The notes: generated by a model from the sequence alone, not told the origin. A stretch of 45,007 nucleotides of DNA from an uncultured Aquimarina sp. (GCA_947498595.1 CANMKX010000032.1:1-45007); one strand, 5' to 3'. Counted from the first letter of the stretch, positions 7,252-14,157 are shown. Program-made: numbers and translations.

Positions 7252-7545
7252 TTACAAGAAACTTCCAATTAAAGGTAGTATTCCAAAAAGTGCTATTCCA
7301 ATTATTGAAATCCAATATTGATAATTTCTTTTTTCCTTCTTTATGGTGCTAAAAATGATGAATATAATATTCAACAATAGCAAAATACTACCCAAAATTC
7401 CAAAATAGAATAAAGTCAAACCTGTATTATTTTCAATACCAGGAAGGTTAACGTAATTTATTGTCAGATAAAAAGTGATAATATTTATGATGAGAATCCA
7501 AATCGTAAAACGAAAAGCCCATTTTTTAAAGTTAATCCTATTCAT
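7252..7545 (-). CDS. Small integral membrane protein
   Basis: Ninety-seven residues with three predicted membrane segments: about 10-32 (FTIWILIINIITFYLTI), 43-66 (LTLFYFGILGSILLLLNIIF) and 78-97 (WISIIGIALFGILPLIGSFL), separated by a basic loop KKEKRNYQYW. No family recognised. The unit is bounded by GTTGTGTAC at 7204-7212 and the complementary GTACACAAC at 7587-7595, which looks like a precise cassette boundary. Confidence 0.65.
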   Translation of the reverse strand: MNRINFKKWAFRFTIWILIINIITFYLTINYVNLPGIENNTGLTLFYFGILGSILLLLNIIFIIFSTIKKEKRNYQYWISIIGIALFGILPLIGSFL

Positions 7546-7590
7546 ACTTTATTCTGTTAGTTTTTGGTGTCAGCATTTCATAGCTTGTAC

Positions 7591-7874
7591 ACAACATAAA
7601 TATATAGTTACCATGGTAACTATATATTTCTTATATTTTTCTTTTATTAAAGGTAATTAAATTAATTAGTGCTCTGAAATTATTTACTAGTCCTTTTTTA
7701 ATGAAGCTAATGAAATCAATCACTAACAAACATTCTTTATTAATTAATTGAATTTCTAAGTATATATTATTTGAATAATATACACTTAGATTAAATCTAT
7801 AATGACACATCCAATATAGTCTATATTGCATTCAGATACTACTCCACTAGCAGTCCCTATGCTTAGTTATTGTG
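7591..7874 (-). repeat. Cassette-type site, palindrome class, copy 2
   Basis: Near-identical to 4019-4300 and the same length from AACATAAATA to TTATTGTG (282 bp). Few substitutions separate the copies. The palindrome at its start extends to 32 bp here (7598-7629). It is followed on the + strand by the second copy of the secreted-protein gene. Confidence 0.7.
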
Positions 7875-7893
7875 TGCCATTTCTATTTATTAT

Positions 7894-8289
7894 TTAACAG
7901 CCACATTTGCCATAAACTTTGTAGAGTTTTTTGTTGCCTTTCTTATCAATTATAATCAAATCTGCATTGTTAGCTTCGTCTGTTTCAGTTATATTTTCAA
8001 TAAATACAGTATACTCTCCATTTTTAAACACATCCCCCTCTTTTTCAAGAGATACAATTTTGCTATCAATAGAAATCAGACAGTTTTTTCCTAAATCATC
8101 AAAATACATATATTTATCGGCTTGGTATTCTAACTTTGAATTAGCGTAAATACACGAACATCCATATAATGATTTAGGTATTTCAGATAGGTTGAAAGTT
8201 GTAATTTCTATTTTTTCATCTTTCTTTTCCTGTGAAAATACAAACCCAAAAGTTAGGCTTAAAGCAAATGCAATAATATTTTTTTTCAT
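7894..8289 (-). CDS. Small secreted Cys-containing protein, copy 2
   Basis: 131 residues, same as the product of 4320-4715 except for F16, E92 and K124. I chose the ATG at 8289 because AAGGAA precedes it directly and it matches the start of copy 1; a TTG 12 nt upstream is open but less likely. It has a signal peptide, a GCSC motif and a C-terminal KCGC. The whole unit (site, gene, next site; 7593-8616) repeats 4019-5043, so it arose by duplication or repeated capture of one cassette. The conserved reading frame and conservative changes suggest both copies are still functional. Confidence 0.8.
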   Translation of the reverse strand: MKKNIIAFALSLTFGFVFSQEKKDEKIEITTFNLSEIPKSLYGCSCIYANSKLEYQADKYMYFDDLGKNCLISIDSKIVSLEKEGDVFKNGEYTVFIENITETDEANNADLIIIDKKGNKKLYKVYGKCGC

Positions 8290-8323
8290 TTCCTTGTTCA
8301 ATTATTCATTTATTAAATTGCAT

Positions 8324-8616
8324 AGAACGGGAGTCTACACAGAAACTCTTATTCGTTATTTTATTGTTTTATAAAAATTAAATATAGCCAATATCAGGCA
8401 GTTTTAAAATGGATTTTTTTTTCTTTTAATAAAAACAACTTCATCAATATGTAAATCATATCATTATCTTTAAGAAAAGAACTTTTACTCCGTCTAATAC
8501 CTCCAAGAAGAAGCTCCGTAAACCCCATAGTCATTAAATCGCTAGCAATACGTGGGTTTTAGTCAACACTGCATTCATATACTGCTCTACGAGCAGTCCG
8601 AATGCTTAGTTATTGT
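8324..8616 (-). repeat. Cassette-type site, class 1, copy C
   Basis: GAACGGGAGTCTACACAGAA … GCTTAGTTATTGT, uninterrupted, with the hairpin GCATTC (8571-8576) / GAATGC (8600-8605) and the inner stem ACTGCTC/GAGCAGT. More diverged from A and B in the central part. The conserved ACAATAAC again supplies the TAA stop of the adjacent minus-strand gene (8610-8612). Confidence 0.72.
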
Positions 8617-9437
8617 ACATAGTTTTTTATTAATTCATTTATTGTGTTTTCTAAGACAGGAACCCAACCATTTTTAATGTCATCTTCATTCGTTTTGGCA
8701 ACTTCCAAATTTTTATTTAAAAGTGGTAAAAAATCTTGGTCTTTAATAATTAAAATTGCTTCAAAGAGAAGAATTCCATAATCTCCATTTTCTAATTCTT
8801 TAATAATAATGCTCTTAATCCTACTATCTTTTCTATTTGCTAATCCAACAATTGCTTCTGATTTAATCTCAAAATTTGGGTCATTTACCCTGTTCCATAA
8901 AGCATTTCTTATATCGGTGTTGTCAAGTTCTGTTAAACTACCTATACTAAAAGTAGCCCAATTTCTGATTGAAGCAGTCTTGTCTTTTGTAAACTCAATT
9001 AAAACATTGATGGTGCTAGTATTTTCTATGCCTAATAATGCTGAAATCAAAGCGTGTTTGACTTCTGTGTTTTTTACATTTTTAAATTCTAGAAGTTTTA
9101 AAATTTGTTTGTCACTCAATTCGTCATTATTATGCCCAATTCCGTGAAAAATTGATTTAAGTACATTGTCTGATTGTTCTTCTTCAAGAAGTTCAAAATG
9201 CAATTCTACAGTTTCCTTTTTCTTATATCTTGGGTCAAACCCTAATTGTTGTAGTATATCAAGTCCGATAATTTTTTGCTTATCAAAATCAGATTTAGCA
9301 AATTCATATGCTTTTTTAAAAACTTCTTGATTTGGTCTCTTTCTTAATTCAGAGATATTGTCCCAATATGTTTTTTGAGTCTTATTATTCAATAGACGAT
9401 TAAGTATTTTTTCAGATGTCCAATTCTTTCGCCTCAT
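8610..9437 (-). CDS. HEAT-repeat protein
   Basis: This 275-residue soluble protein is all helical, with repeated helix pairs of HEAT type. Examples are NTEVKHALISALLGIENTST, KTASIRNWATFSIGSLTELD and NFEIKSEAIVGLANRKDSRI, spanning about residues 125-245. Such proteins act as protein-binding scaffolds; no catalytic residues are seen and no partner is adjacent. The stop codon comes from the downstream class 1 site. The truncated class 1 site at 9468 lies just upstream of its start. It is the largest single-domain unit in the array. Confidence 0.8.
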   Translation of the reverse strand: MRRKNWTSEKILNRLLNNKTQKTYWDNISELRKRPNQEVFKKAYEFAKSDFDKQKIIGLDILQQLGFDPRYKKKETVELHFELLEEEQSDNVLKSIFHGIGHNNDELSDKQILKLLEFKNVKNTEVKHALISALLGIENTSTINVLIEFTKDKTASIRNWATFSIGSLTELDNTDIRNALWNRVNDPNFEIKSEAIVGLANRKDSRIKSIIIKELENGDYGILLFEAILIIKDQDFLPLLNKNLEVAKTNEDDIKNGWVPVLENTINELIKNYVQ

Positions 9438-9467
9438 TTTGTTTTATGGGATTCGCTTTATTGTCGC

Positions 9468-9556
9468 TAACGGGAGTCTGCGCAGAAACCCCTGTTTGTT
9501 ATATTATCGTTTTATAAAAGCTAAATATAGCCAATATCAAGCAGCTTTAAAATGGG
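9468..9556 (-). repeat. Cassette-type site, class 1, copy D (truncated)
   Basis: Has the class 1 start (AACGGGAGTCTGCGCAGAAA) through CAAGCAGCTTTAAAATGG, then passes directly into transposase-derived DNA. The hairpin end with GCTTAGTTATTGT is missing. The array therefore breaks here, presumably through the insertion sequence. Confidence 0.65.
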
Positions 9557-9821
9557 TTTTTATTTCTTTTGAAAAGTACTCTTTTTTGATAAAAGCGCTT
9601 AAAAATGATTTAAAAAGAGAATATATACTCAATTGGTATAGAACAAGAGCTTTTAACCTGCTTTTTAGCTCTTTTATTCCATAAATAGACATAAGTCTTC
9701 TTAGATTATAACAAATCATTATCATAGTAACTTCTGATAATACATGTTCTTTCTTTTTCATCAGAGTAAATGTGAATCCCCATTGCCTTTTTAAAGTACC
9801 AAATTGATGTTCTGTTACTTG
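9537..9821 (-). pseudogene. IS1182-type transposase remnant (C-terminal fragment)
   Basis: The minus strand encodes VTEHQFGTLKRQWGFTFTLM followed by a KKKEHVLSEVTMIMICYNLRRLMSI-type segment, which is the conserved C-terminal part of DDE transposases of the IS1182 group. A stop codon (9822-9824) lies in frame two codons ahead of VTEH, and the catalytic D, D and E blocks are absent. The open part runs to 9537 through sequence shared with class 1 site D, so the reading frame at its end is probably fortuitous. No inverted terminal repeat could be defined. Confidence 0.7.
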
Positions 9822-9824
9822 TTA

Positions 9825-10115
9825 TCGTAATCTATAGTATTGGGGATTAGAATCTATTCTTAATAAAGACGTATTATACGTCTTTTAAAGAACTTTAATT
9901 TTATCAATTGATTTACCTAAACACAGAAGAAAAGCCTCTTAAAAAGGCTTTTCTTCTCCTTTATATTTTATAATTATTGACTTGTGCAACGATTACCATT
10001 GTTGCCAACAGTATTTGTTTTCCAATTCTGGATTTTACTTTTTAAAAGGATCAAATTATAAATACTTAGAAAAGAAGAATATCACAGGTGCTATCCAAGG
10101 TTGTAGAGTAGACAA
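9825..10115. other. Intergenic region between IS remnant and TAC module
   Basis: No convincing gene. It holds the stem-loop at 9925-9957 and a palindromic GTTGCCAAC at 10001-10009. A similar GTTGGCAAC occurs at 11648-11656 on the other side of the toxin-antitoxin module. A 72-codon + strand frame from 9982 overlaps the chaperone gene and looks like chance. Confidence 0.5.
9925..9957 (-). terminator. Stem-loop terminator after the TAC operon
   Basis: 13-bp arms AGAAGAAAAGCCT (9925-9937) and AGGCTTTTCTTCT (9945-9957) with a 7-nt loop. It is the first strong stem downstream of the minus-strand chaperone gene. Confidence 0.7.
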
Positions 10116-10544
10116 CTATTCATTTCTTGATGCTAACATTCTATATGGTGACACTACAGGTAATATCATTCCTTTGAAGTTAGTATCTTGTAATTGCTGA
10201 AAAATTAGACCTCTTGCTGTAGAAAAACTTATACCTAATAAAGTTGCTATAAATTGGTGTGAAAATACAGGTGCATTTACTTCGTTTAACTTGTATTGAT
10301 CGCTTAAATCTTTAATCACAAAATGAAAATCTATGTGAAATTTAACACCTATATCTTCTTGAGATAAAAGGTTAATAAATAATTCTATTTTAACTCTTTC
10401 ATCTTTTAAGTTGTGTTTAGTATTATGTGCAATACTAAATTCAAGATTTAAATTATCATCTATAGTATCATCATTAATATAAATATTAACAACTTCTATA
10501 TTGAATAATTTAATTTTCTCTGGAATAATAAGATTTTCAGCCAT
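10116..10544 (-). CDS. SecB-like chaperone of a toxin-antitoxin-chaperone system
   Basis: The 142-residue size fits SecB (about 150). The N-terminal strands (IKLFNIEVVNIYI … LNLEFSIAHNTKHNL … VKIELFINLL … VKFHIDFHFVIKD) follow the SecB beta-sheet pattern. The C-terminal helix-loop, FSTARGLIFQQLQDTNFKGM then ILPVVSP, matches the SecB signature in which an ARG helix is followed by an LP-x-x-P segment. Its ATG overlaps the TAA of the antitoxin gene by one base, so they are coupled. In known TAC systems (for example HigBA-Rv1957 of M. tuberculosis) the SecB-like protein protects the antitoxin. The gene order toxin-antitoxin-chaperone is the same here. Housekeeping SecB is less likely given this context. 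Confidence 0.75.
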   Translation of the reverse strand: MAENLIIPEKIKLFNIEVVNIYINDDTIDDNLNLEFSIAHNTKHNLKDERVKIELFINLLSQEDIGVKFHIDFHFVIKDLSDQYKLNEVNAPVFSHQFIATLLGISFSTARGLIFQQLQDTNFKGMILPVVSPYRMLASRNE

Positions 10545-10915
10545 TATACCGCTTCTTGTGTATAGTAACTTTGTTCATAATTATCTTTAGCAGAAACTAC
10601 ATCTTGTGAGCCTCCTTCTACCATACCTAAATACACATATTGAGGTTCTGGATTCATTAGATTAACACCTAATGCAACTTCCATTCTTGTAATACTTTTT
10701 AATGTTAAGTTATGTAAACCTGAAAGCCATTTTGTGATTTCAGAAGGCTTTTTGTCTAACATTTTAGCAAACTCATTTTTCTTAATACCTTTTTTCTTTA
10801 AAATGATGCATACCTTTTGGGTGATCTCTAAATTACGTTTTATAAATCTATCGATTTCAGGATTTTGATTTTCTTCTAACCAATTATCAAGTATGTTTTC
10901 TTTAGGAAATTCCAT
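10544..10915 (-). CDS. HigA-like XRE antitoxin with C-terminal extension
   Basis: Residues about 28-82 are an XRE/Cro helix-turn-helix: KVCIILKKKGIKKNEFAKML, KKPSEITKWLSG and HNLTLKSITRMEVALGV. About 40 residues follow (PEPQYVYLGMVEGGSQDVVS…YYTQEAV) with aromatic, aggregation-prone residues. In TAC antitoxins such a tail is the chaperone-addiction segment recognised by the SecB-like partner. The gene starts 12 nt after the toxin stop and overlaps the chaperone start by one base. It most likely binds the paired operators at 11448-11492 and represses its own operon. Confidence 0.85.
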   Translation of the reverse strand: MEFPKENILDNWLEENQNPEIDRFIKRNLEITQKVCIILKKKGIKKNEFAKMLDKKPSEITKWLSGLHNLTLKSITRMEVALGVNLMNPEPQYVYLGMVEGGSQDVVSAKDNYEQSYYTQEAV

Positions 10916-10927
10916 TTTTGTTTTATT

Positions 10928-11452
10928 TTAATAATAAAGTATAAAATCTTCACTACAACTAATTAAAGTACAATCTTCGTTCCAAACAATATCTTTTTCA
11001 CGAAAAGCATTATCTATTGCTTTTGTAAGTGTATTTGCTAAATTAAAATGACTTTTAACATTTGGACATTCTTGTGCTTTTTGTTTTGTTTTAATATCGC
11101 CACTAAAAAGAAAAACGACATTTGGATTTGCTTTCAAACAATATAATCTAAGATTATTTGCTTTTTTCTTACCATACTCTACATAGTAAGGCTTTCTGTC
11201 TTTGCCAACTGGTGGTAGTGCTGAAGTATCTGCATTTTTTGCTTCATTTCTGAAAAAACGATTTTGTGCTCCATATTTTTCACCTATTAATTTTAACCAT
11301 TTTTGAATATGATATAACTTATTTTTATTATCAATAGTATGTTTTTCAACAAACTCTTGATATAATGTTTTTTCATTATCATTCAAACAAACAGAATAAT
11401 ACGCTACTGTTTTATATTTGAATAGTGGTTTTATATCTGCAAAGTTATTCAC
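10928..11452 (-). CDS. HigB/RelE-like toxin
   Basis: 174 residues. The C-terminal half (about 80-160) has the HigB/RelE-type strand pattern: RKPYYVEYGKKKANNLRLYC, NPNVVFLFSGDIKTKQKAQE and then NTLTKAIDNAF. The family's toxins are mRNA interferases; the basic KKKANNLR and IKTKQKAQ stretches fit RNA contact. It is longer than typical HigB (about 100) because of an N-terminal helical region. I chose the GTG at 11452 because no ATG is available before the first conserved segment. That GTG lies inside an operator copy, which suggests a very short leader. First gene of the TAC operon. Confidence 0.75.
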   Translation of the reverse strand: MNNFADIKPLFKYKTVAYYSVCLNDNEKTLYQEFVEKHTIDNKNKLYHIQKWLKLIGEKYGAQNRFFRNEAKNADTSALPPVGKDRKPYYVEYGKKKANNLRLYCLKANPNVVFLFSGDIKTKQKAQECPNVKSHFNLANTLTKAIDNAFREKDIVWNEDCTLISCSEDFILYY

Positions 11453-11492
11453 TTTTAAGTTAATTTACAAATTTATTTCACTTTTAAGTGAA
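11448..11492 (-). promoter_or_regulatory. Paired operators and -7 box of the TAC operon
   Basis: Two copies of a 16-bp inverted repeat: TTCACTTTTAAGTTAA (11448-11463, one half imperfect) and TTCACTTTTAAGTGAA (11477-11492, perfect), 29 bp apart start to start. Between them on the minus strand lies TAAATTTG (11468-11475), matching the Bacteroidota -7 consensus TAnnTTTG. Binding of the antitoxin to both would cover the promoter and the GTG start. Confidence 0.7.
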
Positions 11493-12023
11493 GTCTAATC
11501 ACTGTGCTTACTTTTTATGAAAGCCAAACAAAGGTGACAATTTTATTTAATATACCATCTCTAATTGTTTCATTTATCTTTAAAATAGAAAGAAAAACAA
11601 TGAGGATTCATCTCGAAATTTACAAATGAAATGGTTCAGTTTATATTGTTGGCAACATAAATATATAGTTACCATGGTAACTATATATCTCTTATATTTT
11701 TCTTTTATTAAAGGTAATTAAATTAATTAGTCTTTTGAAATTATTTACTAGTTCTTTTTTAATGAAGCTAGTGATATCAAGGTCAGCAAGCTCTTTTTAT
11801 TAGTTGAGTAATTTCCTAAATCGATAATATTCAAAGGTTATCTTATAAAAGAGTACATATGATCCCTCAAATGCGGTTTTCATAAATGACTATTCATTAG
11901 TAAGCTAAATAGCGTTATTATTTATAACAAAAGTAATTGATATAAAAAACAAGTATTTATACGCTATAATGAACACTAGCTTATTTCTAGTTTTGATGTT
12001 ACAATTAATTAAGTATAAAATAT
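11453..12023. other. Gene-free junction between TAC module and core genome
   Basis: Holds the TAC operator/promoter (11448-11492), GTTGGCAAC (11648-11656) and the partial palindrome-class site (11653-11784). The remaining DNA (11785-12023) is A/T-rich; I see no gene or clear signal in it. Confidence 0.6.
11653..11784 (-). repeat. Partial palindrome-class cassette site, copy 3
   Basis: Begins CAACATAAATATATAG with the perfect 28-bp palindrome at 11661-11688 and follows copies 1 and 2 with few changes to about AATGAAGCTAGTGATATCAA, then diverges. The hairpin end is missing. It marks the last trace of the array in the window. Confidence 0.65.
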
Positions 12024-12404
12024 ATGAGTAAAATATCTACGCAAAAAAATAACAAAGCTATTCTTGATACAAACAGAGATTATTTAACCGAGGCTAAAAA
12101 TTTAGGTTTGGAAAATGTTAAGCAACGAGCTGAGCTTGTCTTGAATGCTGCCTTAAAAAACGTCCGTAATTCTAGTGATCAAACGGTATGTCAGGATTTA
12201 TATAATGAATGTAAAAAAGGAAGTGATGCTATCAATCTTATAGGTGATTGGACTATCAAACATTCCGATTTTAGCGGAAACAACGCTTATATATGTACTG
12301 GAAATGTATATGTAAATAAAGCTGATGCATTGCATAAAAAAGGTTCTAGAGTGACTGCATCATTTGTTGCTACTGCTTTATCTAAATCTCAAATAGCTAT
12401 ATAA
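12024..12404 (+). CDS. Hypothetical protein
   Basis: Not recognised. 126 residues, no signal peptide or membrane segment. A charged helical N-terminus (KAILDTNRDYLTEAKNLGLE) is followed by VKQRAELVLNAALKN and a Cys-containing region (TVCQDLYNECKKG … YICTGNVYVNK). It stands alone between the TAC module and an outer-membrane protein gene, with its own terminator at 12412-12442. It may belong to either the accessory or the core side. Confidence 0.6.
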   Translation: MSKISTQKNNKAILDTNRDYLTEAKNLGLENVKQRAELVLNAALKNVRNSSDQTVCQDLYNECKKGSDAINLIGDWTIKHSDFSGNNAYICTGNVYVNKADALHKKGSRVTASFVATALSKSQIAI

Positions 12405-12411
12405 TATATGA

Positions 12412-12442
12412 TTCCCTTTGTTTATAGTTAAAATAAAGGGAA
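12412..12442 (+). terminator. Stem-loop terminator
   Basis: Arms TTCCCTTT (12412-12419) and AAAGGGAA (12435-12442), directly after the hypothetical gene ending at 12404. Confidence 0.55.
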
Positions 12443-12800
12443 CTCTTTATCTAAGTTCGCATATTTACCAAATAGTCATGTCCTTCATTTTTTCTGTTTG
12501 CATGTTATTGGCCTTTTATTATTCGACATATTTATTTTTATACCAAAAGAATTTTCTATAAAAGAACGTCTATTAAAAAAAGCTTTATATATTTGCTGCA
12601 TATTCATCTATAAAATCAATCAAAAAATTCTACTTATCAATCAATTTTTCATCATTTATTAAATCATCATCAAAATTTTATTTCAATCCTCTATCTTTTT
12701 CTTAGACATTAGTCAATATTCTATATTTTTTTAACAATTGTAATCGTATAGAAATATTCTGTGCGTATTATAATTAACATGTATTCAATCAATTTTTATT
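12443..12800. other. A/T-rich intergenic region
   Basis: No open frame of coding quality. T-rich tracts and ATTTCAATCC-like words are present but do not repeat. It presumably carries the promoter of the outer-membrane protein gene; I could not fix a TAnnTTTG box at a usual distance. Confidence 0.4.
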
Positions 12801-13337
12801 ATGAAGAAAATTACATTTTTATCTTTATTTATGGTCTTAGGACTTATTACAGCCAATGCTCAGGAGAATCTCCGTTTTGGATTAACCGCTGGATTCGTGA
12901 ATGCAGGAGTACGCTTAGAAACTCCTCTTATTGATGGATCGTCTGATTCTTCTGGTTTTTATTTTGGAGCCGTTGCAGATTTCAAACTAAGTGATCAGTT
13001 TAGTTTAGAACCAAAACTTACTTATACCCAGTTTAGAGAACAAGGAGAAAAATCTGATTTTTTACAACTTCCAATAATGGTTAAGTTTTATCCTATAAAC
13101 GATCTTGGTTTTAATGTTCAGGCTGGTCCTCAAATAACATATACTCTAGAAGAAGTTGCTGATGATTTTACTAAGTTAAATATTGGATTAGGTGCTGGTC
13201 TCGGATATGATTTCCTTGAAGACTTTTTTGTTGATGCTAGGTATCATTTTCAGTTAAACAATTACTATACAGGTAGTGCAGATATTACATCTAAGATCAA
13301 TTTCTTTACTGTTGGTGTTGGTTATAAATTAGATTAA
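12801..13337 (+). CDS. Outer-membrane beta-barrel protein
   Basis: 178 residues with a clear signal peptide (MKKITFLSLFMVLGLITANA, cleaved before QENLRFG). The mature part alternates amphipathic strands typical of an eight-stranded barrel: LRFGLTAGFVNAGVRLE, FYFGAVADFKLSDQFSLEPK, FLQLPIMVKFYP, FNVQAGPQITYTL, LNIGLGAGLGYDF, FFVDARYHFQLN, INFFTVGVGYKLD. It ends in a hydrophobic strand as outer-membrane barrels do. This is the OMP_b-brl/PorT-like type common in Bacteroidota. It stands alone, so no partner suggests a specific role. Confidence 0.85.
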   Translation: MKKITFLSLFMVLGLITANAQENLRFGLTAGFVNAGVRLETPLIDGSSDSSGFYFGAVADFKLSDQFSLEPKLTYTQFREQGEKSDFLQLPIMVKFYPINDLGFNVQAGPQITYTLEEVADDFTKLNIGLGAGLGYDFLEDFFVDARYHFQLNNYYTGSADITSKINFFTVGVGYKLD

Positions 13338-13641
13338 GCTATTTTTCAAATATAATAAAGAGGAATCTGCATAGCATGGTTTCTCTTTTTTTACTTACTA
13401 GCATAATTTACCTCTATCAGATATCTAAAGTATTATTGACACAACTTGTCTTTACATCTTTTGTATTTAGAGGTAAAATAACATTGTAACTATGATTATG
13501 GCTACACTTTCAATTTTTATCTAAAGGAACTATAATGCTAACGTACCATCAGGTATTTTAAAATTTAGCTGATATAACATCCTTATGCTGTTATTTTTAA
13601 GAAGAATACTCGACCAAACTTAAAAATTAAAAGTTCATCAT
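13338..13641. other. Intergenic region with a stem-loop
   Basis: Contains the stem-loop at 13357-13388. A distant inverted pair, TTTACCTCTA (near 13408) and TAGAGGTAAA (near 13468), may be chance. No gene is seen. Confidence 0.4.
13357..13388 (+). terminator. Stem-loop terminator after the barrel-protein gene
   Basis: AAAGAGGAA (13357-13365) pairs with TTTCTCTTT (13380-13388), with one wobble pair, and a T-run follows. Confidence 0.55.
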
Positions 13642-14157
13642 ATGCGTTTTTTAATCACACTTACTATTCTTTTTTCTTCGTTTTTACTGCAAGCTCAAAA
13701 TATGGACAATCAAAAATTATATGAGCTGATAGAACAAAAAGCAGATACAATAGAAGGGTTTCAAGGCAGATGGCAATTTATTTATAAAGAAATGCCAATG
13801 CTTTGTGTTACCGATGCTACGAATAACAGAATGCGTATTATCGCACCAGTTACTCCGATAGATAAATTGGATAAAGAACTTTTACTAGATGCTCTTACTG
13901 CTAATTTCCATTCGGCTTTGGACGTAAAATACGCTATCTCTGGAGATATTCTTTGGTCTATTTATGTACATCCATTACAAGAACTAACTCCGCAACAGGT
14001 TAATGACGCTGTTGTACAGGTATACTCTGCTGCTGCAACCTTTGGTACTACTTTTTCTAGCACCGAACTTTTATTTGGAGGTAATTCTGTTACTAAAAGC
14101 GATGAAAAGAAACCTACTATCTTGAAAAAGGAACAGAAATTATTACAGAAATTTTAA
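13642..14157 (+). CDS. Secreted protein with a YbjN/type-III-chaperone-like fold
   Basis: 171 residues; a signal peptide (MRFLITLTILFSSFLLQAQ) leads into one alpha/beta domain. The alternation of GRWQFIYKEMPMLCVTDATN, MRIIAPVTPIDKLD, LLLDALTANFHSALDVKY, LWSIYVHPLQEL and QVNDAVVQVYSAAATFGT resembles the small chaperone-like YbjN fold; this is a weak inference. The stop shares bases with the stop of the convergent acyltransferase gene (TTAA at 14154-14157), so no terminator fits between them. Confidence 0.6.
   Translation: MRFLITLTILFSSFLLQAQNMDNQKLYELIEQKADTIEGFQGRWQFIYKEMPMLCVTDATNNRMRIIAPVTPIDKLDKELLLDALTANFHSALDVKYAISGDILWSIYVHPLQELTPQQVNDAVVQVYSAAATFGTTFSSTELLFGGNSVTKSDEKKPTILKKEQKLLQKF

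Noticed and set aside
4019..8616. Repeats as a CRISPR array
   Set aside because: Copies are 130-500 bp, far apart, and separated by genes rather than by short spacers.
9982..10200. 72-codon plus-strand gene
   Set aside because: It overlaps the end of the SecB-like gene, has no clear ribosome site and no recognisable motif.
13408..13477. Riboswitch from the distant inverted pair TTTACCTCTA/TAGAGGTAAA
   Set aside because: A single 10-bp pair with an unstructured interior and no known aptamer sequence; probably chance in A/T-rich DNA.
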